20,153 bases of DNA. Source: Phoronis australis. Taxonomy: Eukaryota > Phoronida > Phoronidae. A model generated the notes under the pieces. It was given only the letters and a program-made list of their open reading frames with translations, did no database searches and was not told where the DNA came from. This document shows, piece after piece, positions 7,886 to 17,465 of this stretch. Within the stretch, counting starts at the first letter, position 1. Each line of letters begins with the position of its first letter. The stretch spans positions 370,051 to 390,203 of the forward strand of contig NMRA01000094.1 in NCBI GenBank assembly GCA_002633005.1. Direction: 5' to 3'. The translations under genes were made by a program, and so were the position numbers.

Positions 7886-7895
7886 AGCACAGTGA
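7860..7895 (-). promoter_or_regulatory. Probable ancestral 3' splice region upstream of the array
   Basis: On the minus strand the bases before the most distal border read CTACTCTCTCATGC, then ATTTGTTCATTACAG. This is a better pyrimidine-rich tract than any inside the array, where each AG is preceded only by purine-containing exon copy. I infer this was the original branch/pyrimidine region before the border was amplified. Whether it still drives splicing to the lowest AG is not visible from the sequence. Confidence 0.4.
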
Positions 7896-8290
7896 AATAG
7901 GGAGTCTATATACAGTCAGCCTTGAGCAGTTGATTTGGTGTAAACAAGATTTTAAAAGTATTCAATTCAGTCAGCAAAATGTAATAGTCAGTCTACAGAG
8001 TACACTTTGTTACATAATAAACCAACTAAAGAAACAATTATTTCAAAGAAACAATTATTTCTAAAATAAATGACAATGGCACTGCCTTGAATTTTTTCAA
8101 AAAATAAATATTGAAATGGAAAATGCTACAAACTTTAGAATTTGTAAGACACATCCTCAATTAAACTAGAAATCTATTTCCCAAATATGAAAACTGCCAA
8201 AGATCTGATAATTAACTCGTGGGTACAGGACAATCACATCCACAAACTGCAAAATTCTACGCACAAACAAAAAAATCATGCATTACAAAA
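7896..8290. other. AT-rich intron, nothing recognised
   Basis: This is the VPS13D intron between the 38-bp array and the second Helentron-like element. It is AT-rich, with a small local duplication of AAGAAACAATTATTTC at about 8031-8062. No ORF, RNA gene or exon was recognised. Confidence 0.5.
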
Positions 8291-9888
8291 CAAGAGCATT
8301 GAAATGCACCCACAACTGCATCGTAAATGGTTTGCTTTTAGTAATCAAAAATGACCATTAGATGGCACAGATTCTGTCAAGCCCGTCTGAAATTGGGAAA
8401 GCGTCGTCTCTCTGTTACAAAACTGTTTGTTAAATTTCATGAAAATCCACCAAGGAACTCCAAACATACAGAGGCAGTTTGCCGTAAAAAAAAAACAAAT
8501 TACCATAAGCAGGCACCGCAATAATCGAACACATCCATGCGAAATCATTAGGAATAGACTTGCATGGGGTTTAGTACATGCAGCCGCAGATGCGAAAATT
8601 ATGTCACCAGGGAGCACCATAGTTATGTTGGACCCATCTGAAAATCTATGTCAGTTGTGCTCAGTAGGAACATATCTGCCAATTTTCATAATGATCCTCT
8701 GAGCCGTTTCGTGGATACACAAGCAGACGGCAAAAAAAAAGATTCAGTTGTCGCCTTAATAGAAACCTATTGGCCAAATTTCAGAAAATCTATTAATGAA
8801 CACCAGAGATCCAGAAAAAAACGTAAACAACTAAAACTGCCAATTGGTCTGAAACTTGTCATCATCCGTTGTAATCTCCATAGGAACATATCTGCCAATT
8901 TCACAAAGATGTTCCACAGAGTTAAGGAGATACATCTGTAGATGCAAAAACAATAAAATTGCCACTAGGGGTCGCCACAGTAGTCAAACCCATCAAAAAA
9001 TCAGTGTCAGCTGCGGTCTTCTCACCAGGAAAACATCTGTCAATTTTCAAGATCGTTTGAGCACTAGGGTAGATAGGAAGGCGGACATCAAAAGCATACT
9101 AAATTTTTTTAAAATTAAAATCAGGAGGTGCAGAACACATTACATCCATTCCAAAACAGGAAGGCGTCATTATCTCCAAACCCATATGCTAACTTTCATA
9201 ACAATCCATTAAGAAACTCGCAAGATACAGAGGGAAACTTAAAAGATAAAACTGCCACTACGGGGCACACCAGAAGTTGGATTGGTCCGAAACTCATCGT
9301 CATCCGTGATCATTTCCATAAGAACACATCTGCCAAATTTCACAGAGATCCTCCAAGAGTTAAAGAGATAAGCTTTGGACACAAAAAACGAAAATTGCAA
9401 TGAGGGGTTAGCACAGTAGTTGAACCTGTACGAAAATCAGTGTCAGCTGTGGCCTTCTCATAAGGAAAGCATCTGCAAATTTTCATAATGATCCTTTCAG
9501 CAGTCTGGTGGATAGGAAGACGGACATCAAAAACATACTCAATTTTTTTAAATTGTCATCAGATGACAGAGTATAAATCAAATTCGTCTGAAAATGAGAA
9601 GGCGTCATTGTCTCTTCAATAGAAACCTAATGAACTAAATTTCATGCAAATCCATGAAGGAACTCCAAAGATACAGAGGCAAACGAAAAAACTAAAATTG
9701 CCACTAGGGGACAGAGCAGTAGTTTAATCAGTCCGAAACTCATGGTCGTCTGTCGTTAACTTCATAAGAATGCATCGCCAAGGGGTTTAGGAGATATAGC
9801 TGCAGGTGTCGGACGCCTTAATGCTGGATGCCCAGACAGAGATGACAGCAATAAACACCCACATGTAAGTATGTGGGCGCATAAAAAT
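8291..9888 (+). mobile_element. Helentron-like element B
   Basis: The left end has GAGCATTGAAATGCACCCAC, shared with elements C and D. About ten monomers follow, with CCACTAG-type starts still visible at 8355, 8503, 8605, 8962, 9255 and 9701 and others eroded (about 8840, 9122, 9396, 9557). The three monomer types alternate as in A and D. The right end has CAGACAGAGATGAC and a degraded hairpin ending GTGGGCGCATAAAAA. It is more diverged than A and D, so probably older. All ORFs in it (for example 8427-8702, 8856-9212) are chance frames through repeat sequence. Confidence 0.8.
8962..8975 (+). promoter_or_regulatory. CTCF-like core motif, one mismatch (element B)
   Basis: CCACTAGGGGTCGC differs at one position from the CTCF core consensus CCASYAGRKGGCRS. 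Others with one mismatch in element B start at 9255 and 9701. Binding is not shown by the sequence. Confidence 0.3.
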
Positions 9889-10095
9889 TAAATCGAGCAT
9901 TTGACATTGAGATTCGTAATCAATGACTTTTTTGTTTGTATGATTAGCTGGTTCTGATATATGACTAAAGTCTGTGTGTGATTGCCTAGCAACAATTAGA
10001 GTCCTATGAAACACCTACCCATCAACAGGCAAAAGTTTGAAAATGTCAATTTCCCCAGACAACCAAAAGATTACATTGTGCAATCATGAGCTCAC
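9889..10095. other. Intron flank of the UBA exon, nothing recognised
   Basis: Short AT-rich intron between element B and the UBA exon donor. No repeat or motif beyond the splice donor was seen. Confidence 0.5.
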
Positions 10096-10292
10096 CTCGA
10101 TTCCTGAGAAGTCTAGCCCCTCATTTTTCCCTGTCACTGTCACAGGAGGTGAGGGCTGGACACAGGAAGTATTCTGAGTTAGCCACAATACAGCATCGTC
10201 CAGGTGACCCTCACACATCTCCAAGGCTCTCTTGCAGTCCCTCTCTGAAAATCCCAGGTCCATTAACTTCTCTATGCCAAATTCTGATGCTT
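10096..10292 (-). CDS. VPS13D: VPS13D exon carrying the UBA domain
   Basis: The acceptor is ATCATTTTACAG and the donor ATCGAG/GTGAGC. The 197-bp exon supplies two bases to the split codon and ends in phase 0. After ASE it encodes a UBA domain of about 37 residues: FGIEKLMDLGFSERDCKRAL then EMCEGHLDDAVLWLTQN. It has the three-helix pattern, a LGF loop in place of the usual MGF, and the closing AVxWL helix. In VPS13D this domain binds ubiquitin chains, with K63 linkage reported (family knowledge). A flexible serine/proline/threonine linker follows, ending DFSGIE. The UBA identifies VPS13D among the paralogues. A Kolobok-like element ends only 172 bp upstream of the acceptor. Confidence 0.9.
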
Positions 10293-10623
10293 CTGTAAAA
10301 TGATAGGAATACATTATAATTGACACAACAGAGATATGTTTCTCAAAACAAAAAATAAAATGTCTAGTTTGTACTTTAGGTGTATCATAAGTGAGCTCAA
10401 CCCAAAAGTGAGAAAACAATGTAATGGCAAAATACAAAAACTCAAAATCTAAGGATGAGATTAAAGGAGAATGCCACCTGATTTATTTCGTCTTATTACC
10501 GTCATAATTGGTCTATATCTATATCCCTTCGTATATGGTCGATCTCACCTCACTGATAGGTGTCGCGATAACCTGTGAGGAAGGTGAGTACATGACGCAG
10601 CGACGTCACTGGTTCTTCAGTGA

Positions 10624-10860
10624 GTGTGTGTCGCTATGGTATGGCGTATCGTTCCCGCTTGTGCGAACTATGAAGCAGCGAGGAAAGCGGGTATACCGTT
10701 TATTCTATTTTCTCAAGAACCCGAAATGCTTTGGAAGTGGTTCGCGGCAGTAAAGAATGAAAAGCATGCCGTTAATACCAAGTATGAGGCCGTATCTCCA
10801 TGTCTGTGGCCGGCATTGATCTGTTTCAAAATGAGTTATCTAACCCTCACCAATGTTTAA
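10624..10860 (+). pseudogene. THAP-domain remnant in Kolobok copy 2
   Basis: Residues IVPACANYEAARKAGIPFIL then FSQEPEMLWKWFAAVKNEKH and AVNTKYEAV align with the THAP block of copy 1. The first zinc cysteine is replaced (WRIVPAC against RCIVPAC), and after KYEAV the frame diverges because about 240 bp present in copy 1 are missing, so C-x2-H is absent. It cannot encode a folded THAP finger. Confidence 0.6.
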
Positions 10861-11220
10861 CAAAACTGAAACAAAGTGTCTCGAAAGACTGTCTCTGTGG
10901 ATACAATTAGAGTGTTCGTTAGTGCAAATGTTTTGAGAAACCAACAATGAATAAATCATACTGCGTTACCGGCTTCAAATGCAATAAAATTAATTGACTG
11001 GCCGCCCAGGCTGGGTGAGCGCATGCTAATTCAGTGTTTGCTGACAGAAAGCTGTTGTGAAACAATAACTCGATTATAAATGCTATGGTCAGACCTTAAG
11101 GGAATCTTTTTGTAAAAAAAAACATTAATCAAATCACTGTTATGTACAGTACTGTGAAAGGGAAACCTGGCTTTGCTGCCCCCGACGGGCAACTAGATTT
11201 GCAATTTTTGCGGCGTCTTT

Positions 11221-11370
11221 ACTAAAATATTCACGTGCACATTATTTCTTTGGTTCACTAGTCTAGTATTTTCGTGATAGGAAGTTTAATTTTCAACTAA
11301 AATATTCACGTGCACATTATTTCTTTGGTTCACTAGTCTAGTATTTTCGTGATAGGAAGTTTAATTTTCA
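11221..11370. repeat. 75-bp tandem duplication in Kolobok copy 2
   Basis: Copies at 11221-11295 and 11296-11370 are essentially identical and start ACTAAAATATTCACGTGCAC. Copy 1 of the transposon has one version (about 2897-2972). The near-identity shows a recent duplication. Confidence 0.92.
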
Positions 11371-11631
11371 ACTTTGGAGCCAACTAATCCAGCTGGTTTA
11401 TGTCCGTGGTGTCTCCAGTGCGGCCATCAGTGATGGACCTAATCGGGTTCCGAGCCAATGGGTTACGAGCGTTTTGTGCGTTTAGAACTGAAAAAATTTG
11501 CAAGTCTAAAATTACAACACATGGCTTTGCTTCCCTGTGTGTATTTCACATAAGAATAATTCTAATTCATCACCGAACAGATCCTAACTTCCCGCGACTG
11601 ACCTTGGTAAGTTGGCCTACCGAACTTTGTA

Positions 11632-12440
11632 AAAAAGGGTGCAAGTGGCCCTGATGCCTTTTGCGGTACATCAGGCGTGTTTAGACCACAAGGCCGGGGC
11701 CATTACACTAGTCAGTCAACTGATTGTGACTCATGGGGACACGACATCACCAGATTCCTCATGGGTGAAATCTTCCAATCTGTTTGTTTGTTTCACAAAG
11801 ACTATTAAATCTGTATGAGCTAACAATGTTAACCAGGCAGGTTATGTGCCCATCAAGTAGTAGATTACGGTGTCTATTGTAGGCAGGGCAAATCTCTACC
11901 AGATGTTAAGGAGTTTTGGTCTCCAAGCCACAGTTGGGCCACAATGAACATGCCATGTGGCCTGTGATGTTACGGTGCCGAGCTAGGTTGTAGAGTCCAG
12001 TAATAACCTGGATCAGCTGCCTTATAACAAACCTATCTAAACATAACAGTTTTTTTAGCCTTTTGGTTCAACAGGACTTGGAAAAAGTTGTTTGATTTGG
12101 TTTTTCGGCAGGCTGAGAGCTTTCCCATGCATCCACGGACAGTTTACACACCCAGTGTCTTACCTTTGCTCTGCAGCACCTATAGGCAACTGGTATGCAA
12201 GGTTCTGATGCATAACAGGGTGCACTTGCTCCTTCGTTTGCAAGTTTGTCAGCAGCTTCGTTACTGTCAATGCCAACATGGGCTTTAACCCAATTCACAT
12301 GAACAGTTCTACTAGCTGATAGATGGTTAAGATCGTTTACACAGGCCAGGACACAATGGGAGTTTAGAGCCATCAGTGTACAAACGGACTGGTGGTCATT
12401 GTAATTAATGATTTCGTGACCATTTCCTGTGATTTATGGA
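11632..12440 (-). mobile_element. 5'-truncated LINE inserted in Kolobok copy 2
   Basis: Alignment of the two Kolobok copies shows an extra segment here. It is flanked by CCGAACTTTGTA (11620-11631) and CCGAGCTTTGTA (12441-12452), a 12-bp target duplication with one change. The minus strand encodes the end of a non-LTR retrotransposon RNase H domain, then about 430 bp that would be 3' UTR. Its 5' portion is missing, as usual for LINE copies. It reads in the same direction as VPS13D. No clear poly(A) is seen at the low-coordinate end. Confidence 0.72.
12068..12433 (-). pseudogene. RNase H domain fragment of a LINE polyprotein
   Basis: Read from about 12433, the frame includes HEIINYNDHQSVCTLMALNS then TVHVNWVKAHVGIDSNEAAD and KLANEGA. 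NDHQS corresponds to the D-S-Q active-site aspartate region of RNase HI, and WVKAHVGxxxNExADxLA holds the closing histidine and aspartate. The first two catalytic acids lie upstream and are lost by truncation. After the domain about 40 residues (RAKVRHWVCKLSVDAW) form the usual C-terminal tail before the stop. RNase H of this kind occurs in I, Jockey-like, Ingi and related LINE clades; the clade cannot be fixed. Confidence 0.75.
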
Positions 12441-12772
12441 CCGAGCTTTGTAGGCTAGGGTACAATCAAAATTTTTATAAATCAGTATCAGTGAAATAAA
12501 ACAACTCGTTTGTTTAAAAACGCAATGCATTTGAAAGGTTTTGCATCAACTTTTGATGATTTATTGGTGTAAAGCAATAAGCTGACACCAGTAAGCTTGT
12601 TGTGAACTGTTGAACAGGCTGTGATAGAACCTGTGACATCATCGATTAATCTCAGCACCTCCGTCTTCCATCTTCTGTCAGGTAAAAGAACTGAACTTGC
12701 TGTTATCGAGTGGAACTACTCGATCTAAATTGATACAAAATACATTGTTTTTGGTGGTATTCTCCTTTAACT

Positions 12773-13160
12773 CTCTCACTGCCAAGTTTGTCTAAAACTG
12801 CATTTCCCAGTGTCAATTAAGTTTTGAGGAGACAACAATATCGTGGCTCCAATTCCTAAAACACTGTCTGTGAAATCTTATTTTGTACCTTCAGGATATG
12901 ATGCACATACATTTGTAACATCATATGTTAAGGCAAGTATTTGCAATGTAGAGATTTCAACATTTCAGGACAAAAAAGATTGTATCAACAGTCAATGAAG
13001 GGCTTTGGCTGAAAACATACATACGCTCCTCTCACATCTAAATCCCAAATCGTTCAATTTTAGTCAATGAAGCACCGATGTTGTCTAGAGGCAATTACAT
13101 CAATTGCAATTCAACAGGTAAGCAATAAAAAAAACAGAAAAATATGTTTTTTGTTGGGGA
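12773..13160. repeat. Unclassified interspersed repeat, copy 1
   Basis: Begins near TCTCACTGCCAAGTTT and shares ordered blocks with 13955-14260: GGATATGATGCACATACATT, TATCAACAGTCAATG and CAATTCAACAGGT. Identity is moderate and the ends are not defined. It follows the Kolobok copy immediately. Confidence 0.35.
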
Positions 13161-13261
13161 TTTTGTATTGAAAACTAATCTTGTTGTCAGACGTTCTAAA
13201 ACTGTAATGCATGATAAATGGAGCTTACAGTGAGATGATAACACAAAGAACAATCAAACTA

Positions 13262-13370
13262 CCGTATTCGCCCTAATAAGCATCCACGCCCCTATAAGTG
13301 CCCCCCCCCACGCATTTTCAGATTTTGCTGAAATAAGCACCTCGTTGGCATTTAGCCGTAATTATACAAT
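13262..13370. repeat. GC-rich interspersed repeat fragment (ATTCGCCCTAATAAGC type)
   Basis: ACCGTATTCGCCCTAATAAG, then a CCCCTATAAGTGCCCC block and GAAATAAGCACC form a loose internal repeat of AATAAGC/ATAAGTGCCCC. Sequences of this type are common interspersed repeats in many invertebrate genomes (recollection). It contains a run of nine C and sits 65 bp from the donor side of the 13435 exon. Confidence 0.5.
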
Positions 13371-13434
13371 TCAAACTAGTGGCAGGGTCAGAAATTAATT
13401 AAACAAGGTGCTTCAAAAGGCTCTGGTTTCTTAC

Positions 13435-13582
13435 CTTTGTCCATCACCAAGTGAGCTGACAAGTTCTTGGGTAACTGTTGACTACGAGCTTTCTGGGCCT
13501 GCTGAGGCAGAGATTCAAAGATGGCCAAGAAGAGACGGACATCAGTATAGGACAGACGTACATTCATTGTGCTGAAGGATAC
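13435..13582 (-). CDS. VPS13D: VPS13D exon (49 codons plus 1 nt)
   Basis: The acceptor is GGTTGCCCAG and the donor ACAAAG/GTAAGA. The 148-bp exon starts in phase 0, directly continuing PPFIE, and ends with one extra base that is completed by the next exon. It encodes VSFSTMNVRLSYTDVRLFL, AIFESLPQQAQKARSQQL and ends VMDK. The MNVRLSYTDVRLFLAIFESLP stretch matches the strand-turn-helix pattern found before the UBA domain in VPS13D (family knowledge). It lies between two diverged copies of an unclassified repeat (about 12773 and 13955) and 165 bp from a GC-rich repeat fragment at 13262. Confidence 0.85.
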
Positions 13583-13954
13583 CTGGGCAACCAATGAGAA
13601 ACTGTGTAAAATTACACTTGAGCTACTGGATAGAGACATTCCACCTATGAGACAACAGATGGGGACACAATCTCAAGCCAAATGCAGTGTCAAGTAAAGG
13701 ACTTCCTTTGCCATCTTCAGAACATCAGCTTAGAAGGGCTAGACTTGTAGACAGCAACCCCTGCTCATTGTACATGAATTCTGACTTCAGTAAATATTGT
13801 TTGGGACACAATTTAGTTGGGAAGAGAAATTTCATTGTGTTAAATTTCTCAAAAAATAAGAAAAGTACTTTGCTTTTAACTGGGTAACAACACTCACCAA
13901 ATAACGTTGCTGTGATATAGCAAGTCTTTGTCACAGGGTCACCAAACTGTCCAA

Positions 13955-14290
13955 CTCTTTTAATGCTAAGTTTTTTCAGAATTGAATTCTCCAGAACAAA
14001 TAAAATTTAAGGATACCTAGAACATAGGGTGCACTCACTTAAAATGCTCTAAGATTGTTTTTGTAGGTGCATTGTTTTGAAAAGTTAGGATAAGATGCAC
14101 ACACATTGTTTTATTTTGACATGATGACTTGAGTTATTGGCCAGGCTAAGTACTCAAGACTTCATTTTAAAATACACTATCAACAGCCACTGCCAGGACA
14201 ATGGACAGTTCAAAGGGCACTTCATGAATCACAATTCGACAGGTTGACAGAAATTATGTCAAAAACGCCAAAAAAATCAAAAACCTGACA
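13955..14290. repeat. Unclassified interspersed repeat, copy 2
   Basis: Shares with 12773-13160 the blocks GGATAAGATGCACACACATT, TATCAACAGCCACTG and CAATTCGACAGGT in the same order and orientation. The two copies bracket the 13582-13435 exon. Family unknown. Confidence 0.35.
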
Positions 14291-15011
14291 TTCACTCAGG
14301 GTTTGGCAAAACTGTTGTCATGTAGTCTACTAGTTTCGTAAAACTGTTTTTATGCCCAACTCAGCAGGTTATACATAATCTGTAAACTTCACGCTAAAAT
14401 CCATATTATCCAAGTGAAAACTTGAATGTACAGTTTCTTTATATATTTTCTGAAAATTCTAATTCCAATCAAAAGACGGTGTGATACAACCAGTAATTAG
14501 TCATAGAACAAAATAATTTCGGGCAGTATTCAATTAAAATAGCGACATTAAAAACGTAGCTCGTCATGTCATTGTTTCGCACTGGGCATGATCCGACGAA
14601 CCACGGCACAGAAAATCTCGAAGTCTTGTTTTGTAATGCCTGAGCTGGGCTTATGTTTTAGGCACCTGGGTTCTCATTGCCGTAGTCAGCGTGATGAAAA
14701 GCAGCATACTAGTTCATTTGTCAGTAATATTTGTCTCAGAAATTCGGCTCTTAAACATCTTCGCAGTCATGATTTCTAAACCAGATGCATGCTTACATGC
14801 CACGCCATAAAAGCATGTTTATCATTAGTCAGTCATTCACAAACCAACTGGTCAATCTAATAACAAAAAGGAAGGCCCCATATGCAAGTTACTTGGTACA
14901 CTCTGGTACTCGGCATACGGCTGAGATCAGTGCACATTGTGAACTTGTGCTTTCTCAACAAGTTACAGCATACTCCACACATTATCTAACATGTATTTCT
15001 TAGTAATTTAC
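14291..15011. other. Intron, nothing recognised
   Basis: AT-rich intron between the 13582 and 15012 exon borders. Short frames at 14588-14779 and 14785-15003 on + have no domain, no repeat support and no splice context. No RNA gene was recognised. Confidence 0.5.
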
Positions 15012-15230
15012 CTCAATGAACGGAGGTGCCTGGTACTGGGGCACAGCATTACCCAGGCCTGGTCGGCCGGCTGGTCCACTCAACTCCACAGTCACTGTCA
15101 TTGGGTCAACGATGGACAGTGCTGTCTCATCTTCACACATCAATGAACAGGAGAAAATCTCCAGACTTTGTAGGCTGGCCGACAGAGGGCGCTCCTGGTT
15201 GCTGGGACGGTAACAAAGCACAGCTGTGCT
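15012..15230 (-). CDS. VPS13D: VPS13D exon (73 codons)
   Basis: The acceptor is TTTTTCTTTCAG, with a strong pyrimidine tract, and the donor is ATTGAG/GTAAAT. The exon has 219 bp, is phase 0 at both ends, and is open throughout. It encodes STAVLCYRPSNQERPLSASL, then LQSLEIFSCSLMCEDETALS, then IVDPMTVTVELSG and ends PPFIE. The LxxLExFSC...ETALSIVDP pattern is characteristic of the extended VPS13 rod, where short linkers join beta-strand repeats. The GC content is clearly higher than in the flanking introns. The upstream intron of about 2.8 kb holds a 30-bp minisatellite, a Helentron-like element and a 22-bp minisatellite. The + strand ORFs overlapping it are shadows. Confidence 0.88.
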
Positions 15231-15400
15231 CTGAAAGAAAAAAGTAAGTACTATTAAGTAATCTTTCCCACAAGATGCTTGCATCATAACCATGGTTACA
15301 CACAATTGTGATTTGTTTGTAAATACTTCTTCACCAAAGTAACTTGTTTATGAAGCTAGTTCTACTATTACTGTAACACTTCAGAAGATTAAAAGTTGAC

Positions 15401-15569
15401 CAGACAGGCACACATTCGTTAAGTGTTTGCCAGACAGGCACACATTCATCAAGTGTTTGCTAGACAGGCACACATTCATCAAGTGTTTGCTAGACAGGCA
15501 CACATTCATTTAGTGTTTGCCAGACAGGCATACATTCATTAAATGTTTGCCAGACAGGCACACATTCAT
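15401..15569. repeat. 30-bp minisatellite, about 5.6 units
   Basis: Units start at 15401, 15431, 15461, 15491, 15521 and 15551 (partial). The consensus is CAGACAGGCACACATTCATC followed by AAGTGTTTGC, with one to four changes per unit. Because 30 is a multiple of three, the minus strand reads as a ten-residue periodic frame (CVPVWQTLNE), which is a by-product. The array ends at the probable left end of element C. Confidence 0.95.
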
Positions 15570-15576
15570 GGCACAA

Positions 15577-17275
15577 CCAACAAGAGCAAGGTGGAGCATT
15601 GAAACCCGCCCATGACAGCACTGCAAACAGTGTGCTATGGCTATTGGATGGTGCAGAATGCGCCAAACCCGTCCGAATTGAGAAGGAGGAACCATCTCCG
15701 TAATAAACAACTGTTTGCCAAATTTCATGAAAATAAGCCAACAGAAGGAACTCTTAAGATTTAGAGGTAAACGTAAAAAAATTAACACAAAGGGACACAG
15801 CTACAGTCTGACTGTTCGAAAATTATCGCCATCTGTTGCCATGTCTATCGGAACAGATCTGATAAATTTCGCAAAGATCCTTCAAAAGGTTAATATTAAG
15901 AAGATACAGCCGTAGACGCAAAAAAGCAAAATTGCCCCTAGTGGGCACCAGAATAGTCAAAAACATCCGAAAATCAACATCAGCTGGGGTTTTTGAATCA
16001 GGAACACAATCGTCAAATTTCAAAATGATCCTTGAGTGGTTTGGTAGAAAGAAAGGCAGACGTCAAAAGCATTTTTAAATGACAACCAGCTCGCACAGAA
16101 AATATCAAATTTGTCTGAAAATGGGAAGATTTTGTTGTCTCTTTAATTGATGTTCGTTTGCCAAATTTCATGAATAATTTTATTTAATGAACTCCAAAAA
16201 TACAGACGTTAACGTAAAAAAAAACATTTTGTTACTAGGGTGCACAGTGGTATTTGGATTAGTTCAACACTTGTTACCATTTGTTGTCTGCTCCATAGGA
16301 ACACATGTTACAAACTTCACAAAACTCCTCCAAAGAATTAAGGTGATTCAGCTGCAGACACAAAAAAACAAAATTGCCATTAAGCGGCAACACAGTAGCC
16401 AGACACATCTGAAAATTAACGTCAATCGCGGCCTCATCAAGAACACATTATGTAAATTTTCATACTGATCCTTTGAGCACTATGGCAGATAGGGAGGCGA
16501 ACACCAAAAAATAGATCCAAAAATAATAAAACATGGCTACCAGGTGATGCAGAAAACGTCAAATCAGGGAAGGCATTGCTGTCTCCTTCATAGAAACCTA
16601 TTTGCCAAATTTCACGAAAATACATTTATTTGATGAAGTCAGAAGATACAGAGGCAAACATAAAAAAATGCCACTAGGGGGCACAGTGGTATTTGGATCA
16701 GTTCAACTCTCATTACCATTTGTCGTCGGCTACATAGGGATGCATCTTTTAAATTTCAAAGGGGTAAGGAGATTCTGCCGCAGACACAAAAAATCGCAAC
16801 TAGGGGTCCACTCAGTAGTCGGACTTGTCCTACAATCAATGACAGTCCTGGCCTTCTCATCAGTAAGACATCTGTAAATTTTCATTATCATTCTTTGAGT
16901 GGTATGACATATAGAGAGAGACTGATGCCAGAAAATGGACGCAAAAATAACAAAAATGTCCACAAAGAGGCGTAAAATCCGTCCAAAAATGGAATGGCAT
17001 CCTTATTAAAAAGTTAACCTATTTGCTGAAATTCACGAAAATTCATCAAGGAACTCCGAAAATCGAAAAGCAAAATAACATAAAAAACTAGGGCACTAGG
17101 GGGCACTGCGATACTTGGATCAGTCCAGAACCCATCATCAACTGTCGTCAGCTGCATAGGAATACACCTACCAAATTTAAATAAGATCTTGCAAAGGTTT
17201 AGAAGATATAGCTGCAGACGGCCAGACAAAGATGACGACAATATGCATATGTATAAATATGTGGACGCATAAAAC
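15577..17275 (+). mobile_element. Helentron-like element C
   Basis: The left end has AAGGTGGAGCATTGAAACCC. About ten monomers follow, with CCACTAG-type starts clear at 15935, 16671 (exact CTCF-like core) and 17093, and eroded ones near 16231, 16376, 16537, 16778 and 16970. The right end has CAGACAAAGATGACGAC and a weak hairpin ending ATGTGGACGCATAAAAC. It is as diverged as element B. All ORFs inside are chance frames through AT-rich repeat sequence. Confidence 0.8.
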
Positions 17276-17465
17276 TAGTACAAACATTTAACAGTAGAGT
17301 GGTTTCCAAACAGGCACAAAGTACAAAGCATACTCAACACCTTTTAAAGAAGAAGGAACATTTTGATGCTAGCTTTATTTGAAGTAAACATAGCTGGTTA
17401 ATATCTTAATAGAAATATTTTTCAGCATTAATTACCATATCCCTGACCTCCAGCAACTGTGCATG
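17276..17465. other. Short intron between element C and the 22-bp array
   Basis: AT-rich sequence with no recognised feature. Confidence 0.4.

Larger units (their letters stand above)
10465..12766 (+). mobile_element. Kolobok/T2-type DNA transposon, copy 2, with nested LINE
   Basis: The left end AGGAGAATGCCACC and right end GGTGGTATTCTCCT form a 14-bp inverted repeat with one mismatch. TTAA flanks it exactly on both sides (10461-10464, 12767-12770). It shares with copy 1 the left 350 bp including the THAP block, the CACGTGCACATTA / CACTAGT block, and the final 330 bp (AACTACTCGATCTAAATTGA near the right end). It carries a 75-bp tandem duplication (11221-11370) and an approximately 810-bp LINE insertion (11632-12440). 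Without the insertion it would be about 1.5 kb. TTAA duplication, TTAAAGGRR ends and THAP together point to Kolobok/T2; no catalytic DDE core was recognised, so it is non-autonomous. Confidence 0.82.

Noticed and set aside
8345-9403. Several ORFs of 90-118 codons in element B
   Set aside because: They run across non-coding monomers, no domain is visible, and the same monomers in A, C and D have stops in these frames.
8291-9888. Classical MITE with terminal inverted repeats
   Set aside because: ATGCGCCCAC inverted repeats exist, but conserved element sequence extends outside the left one and no target duplication was found. The internal tandem core and 3' hairpin fit Helentron-associated elements better.
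10086-10298. + strand ORF over the UBA exon
   Set aside because: Antisense shadow of the minus-strand exon, which has a clear UBA domain and splice sites.
15016-15247. + strand ORFs over the 73-codon exon
   Set aside because: Antisense shadows of a well-supported VPS13D exon.
15490-15788. Minus-strand ORFs over the 30-bp minisatellite
   Set aside because: A unit divisible by three without stops gives a periodic CVPVWQTLNE peptide; no homology or splice context.
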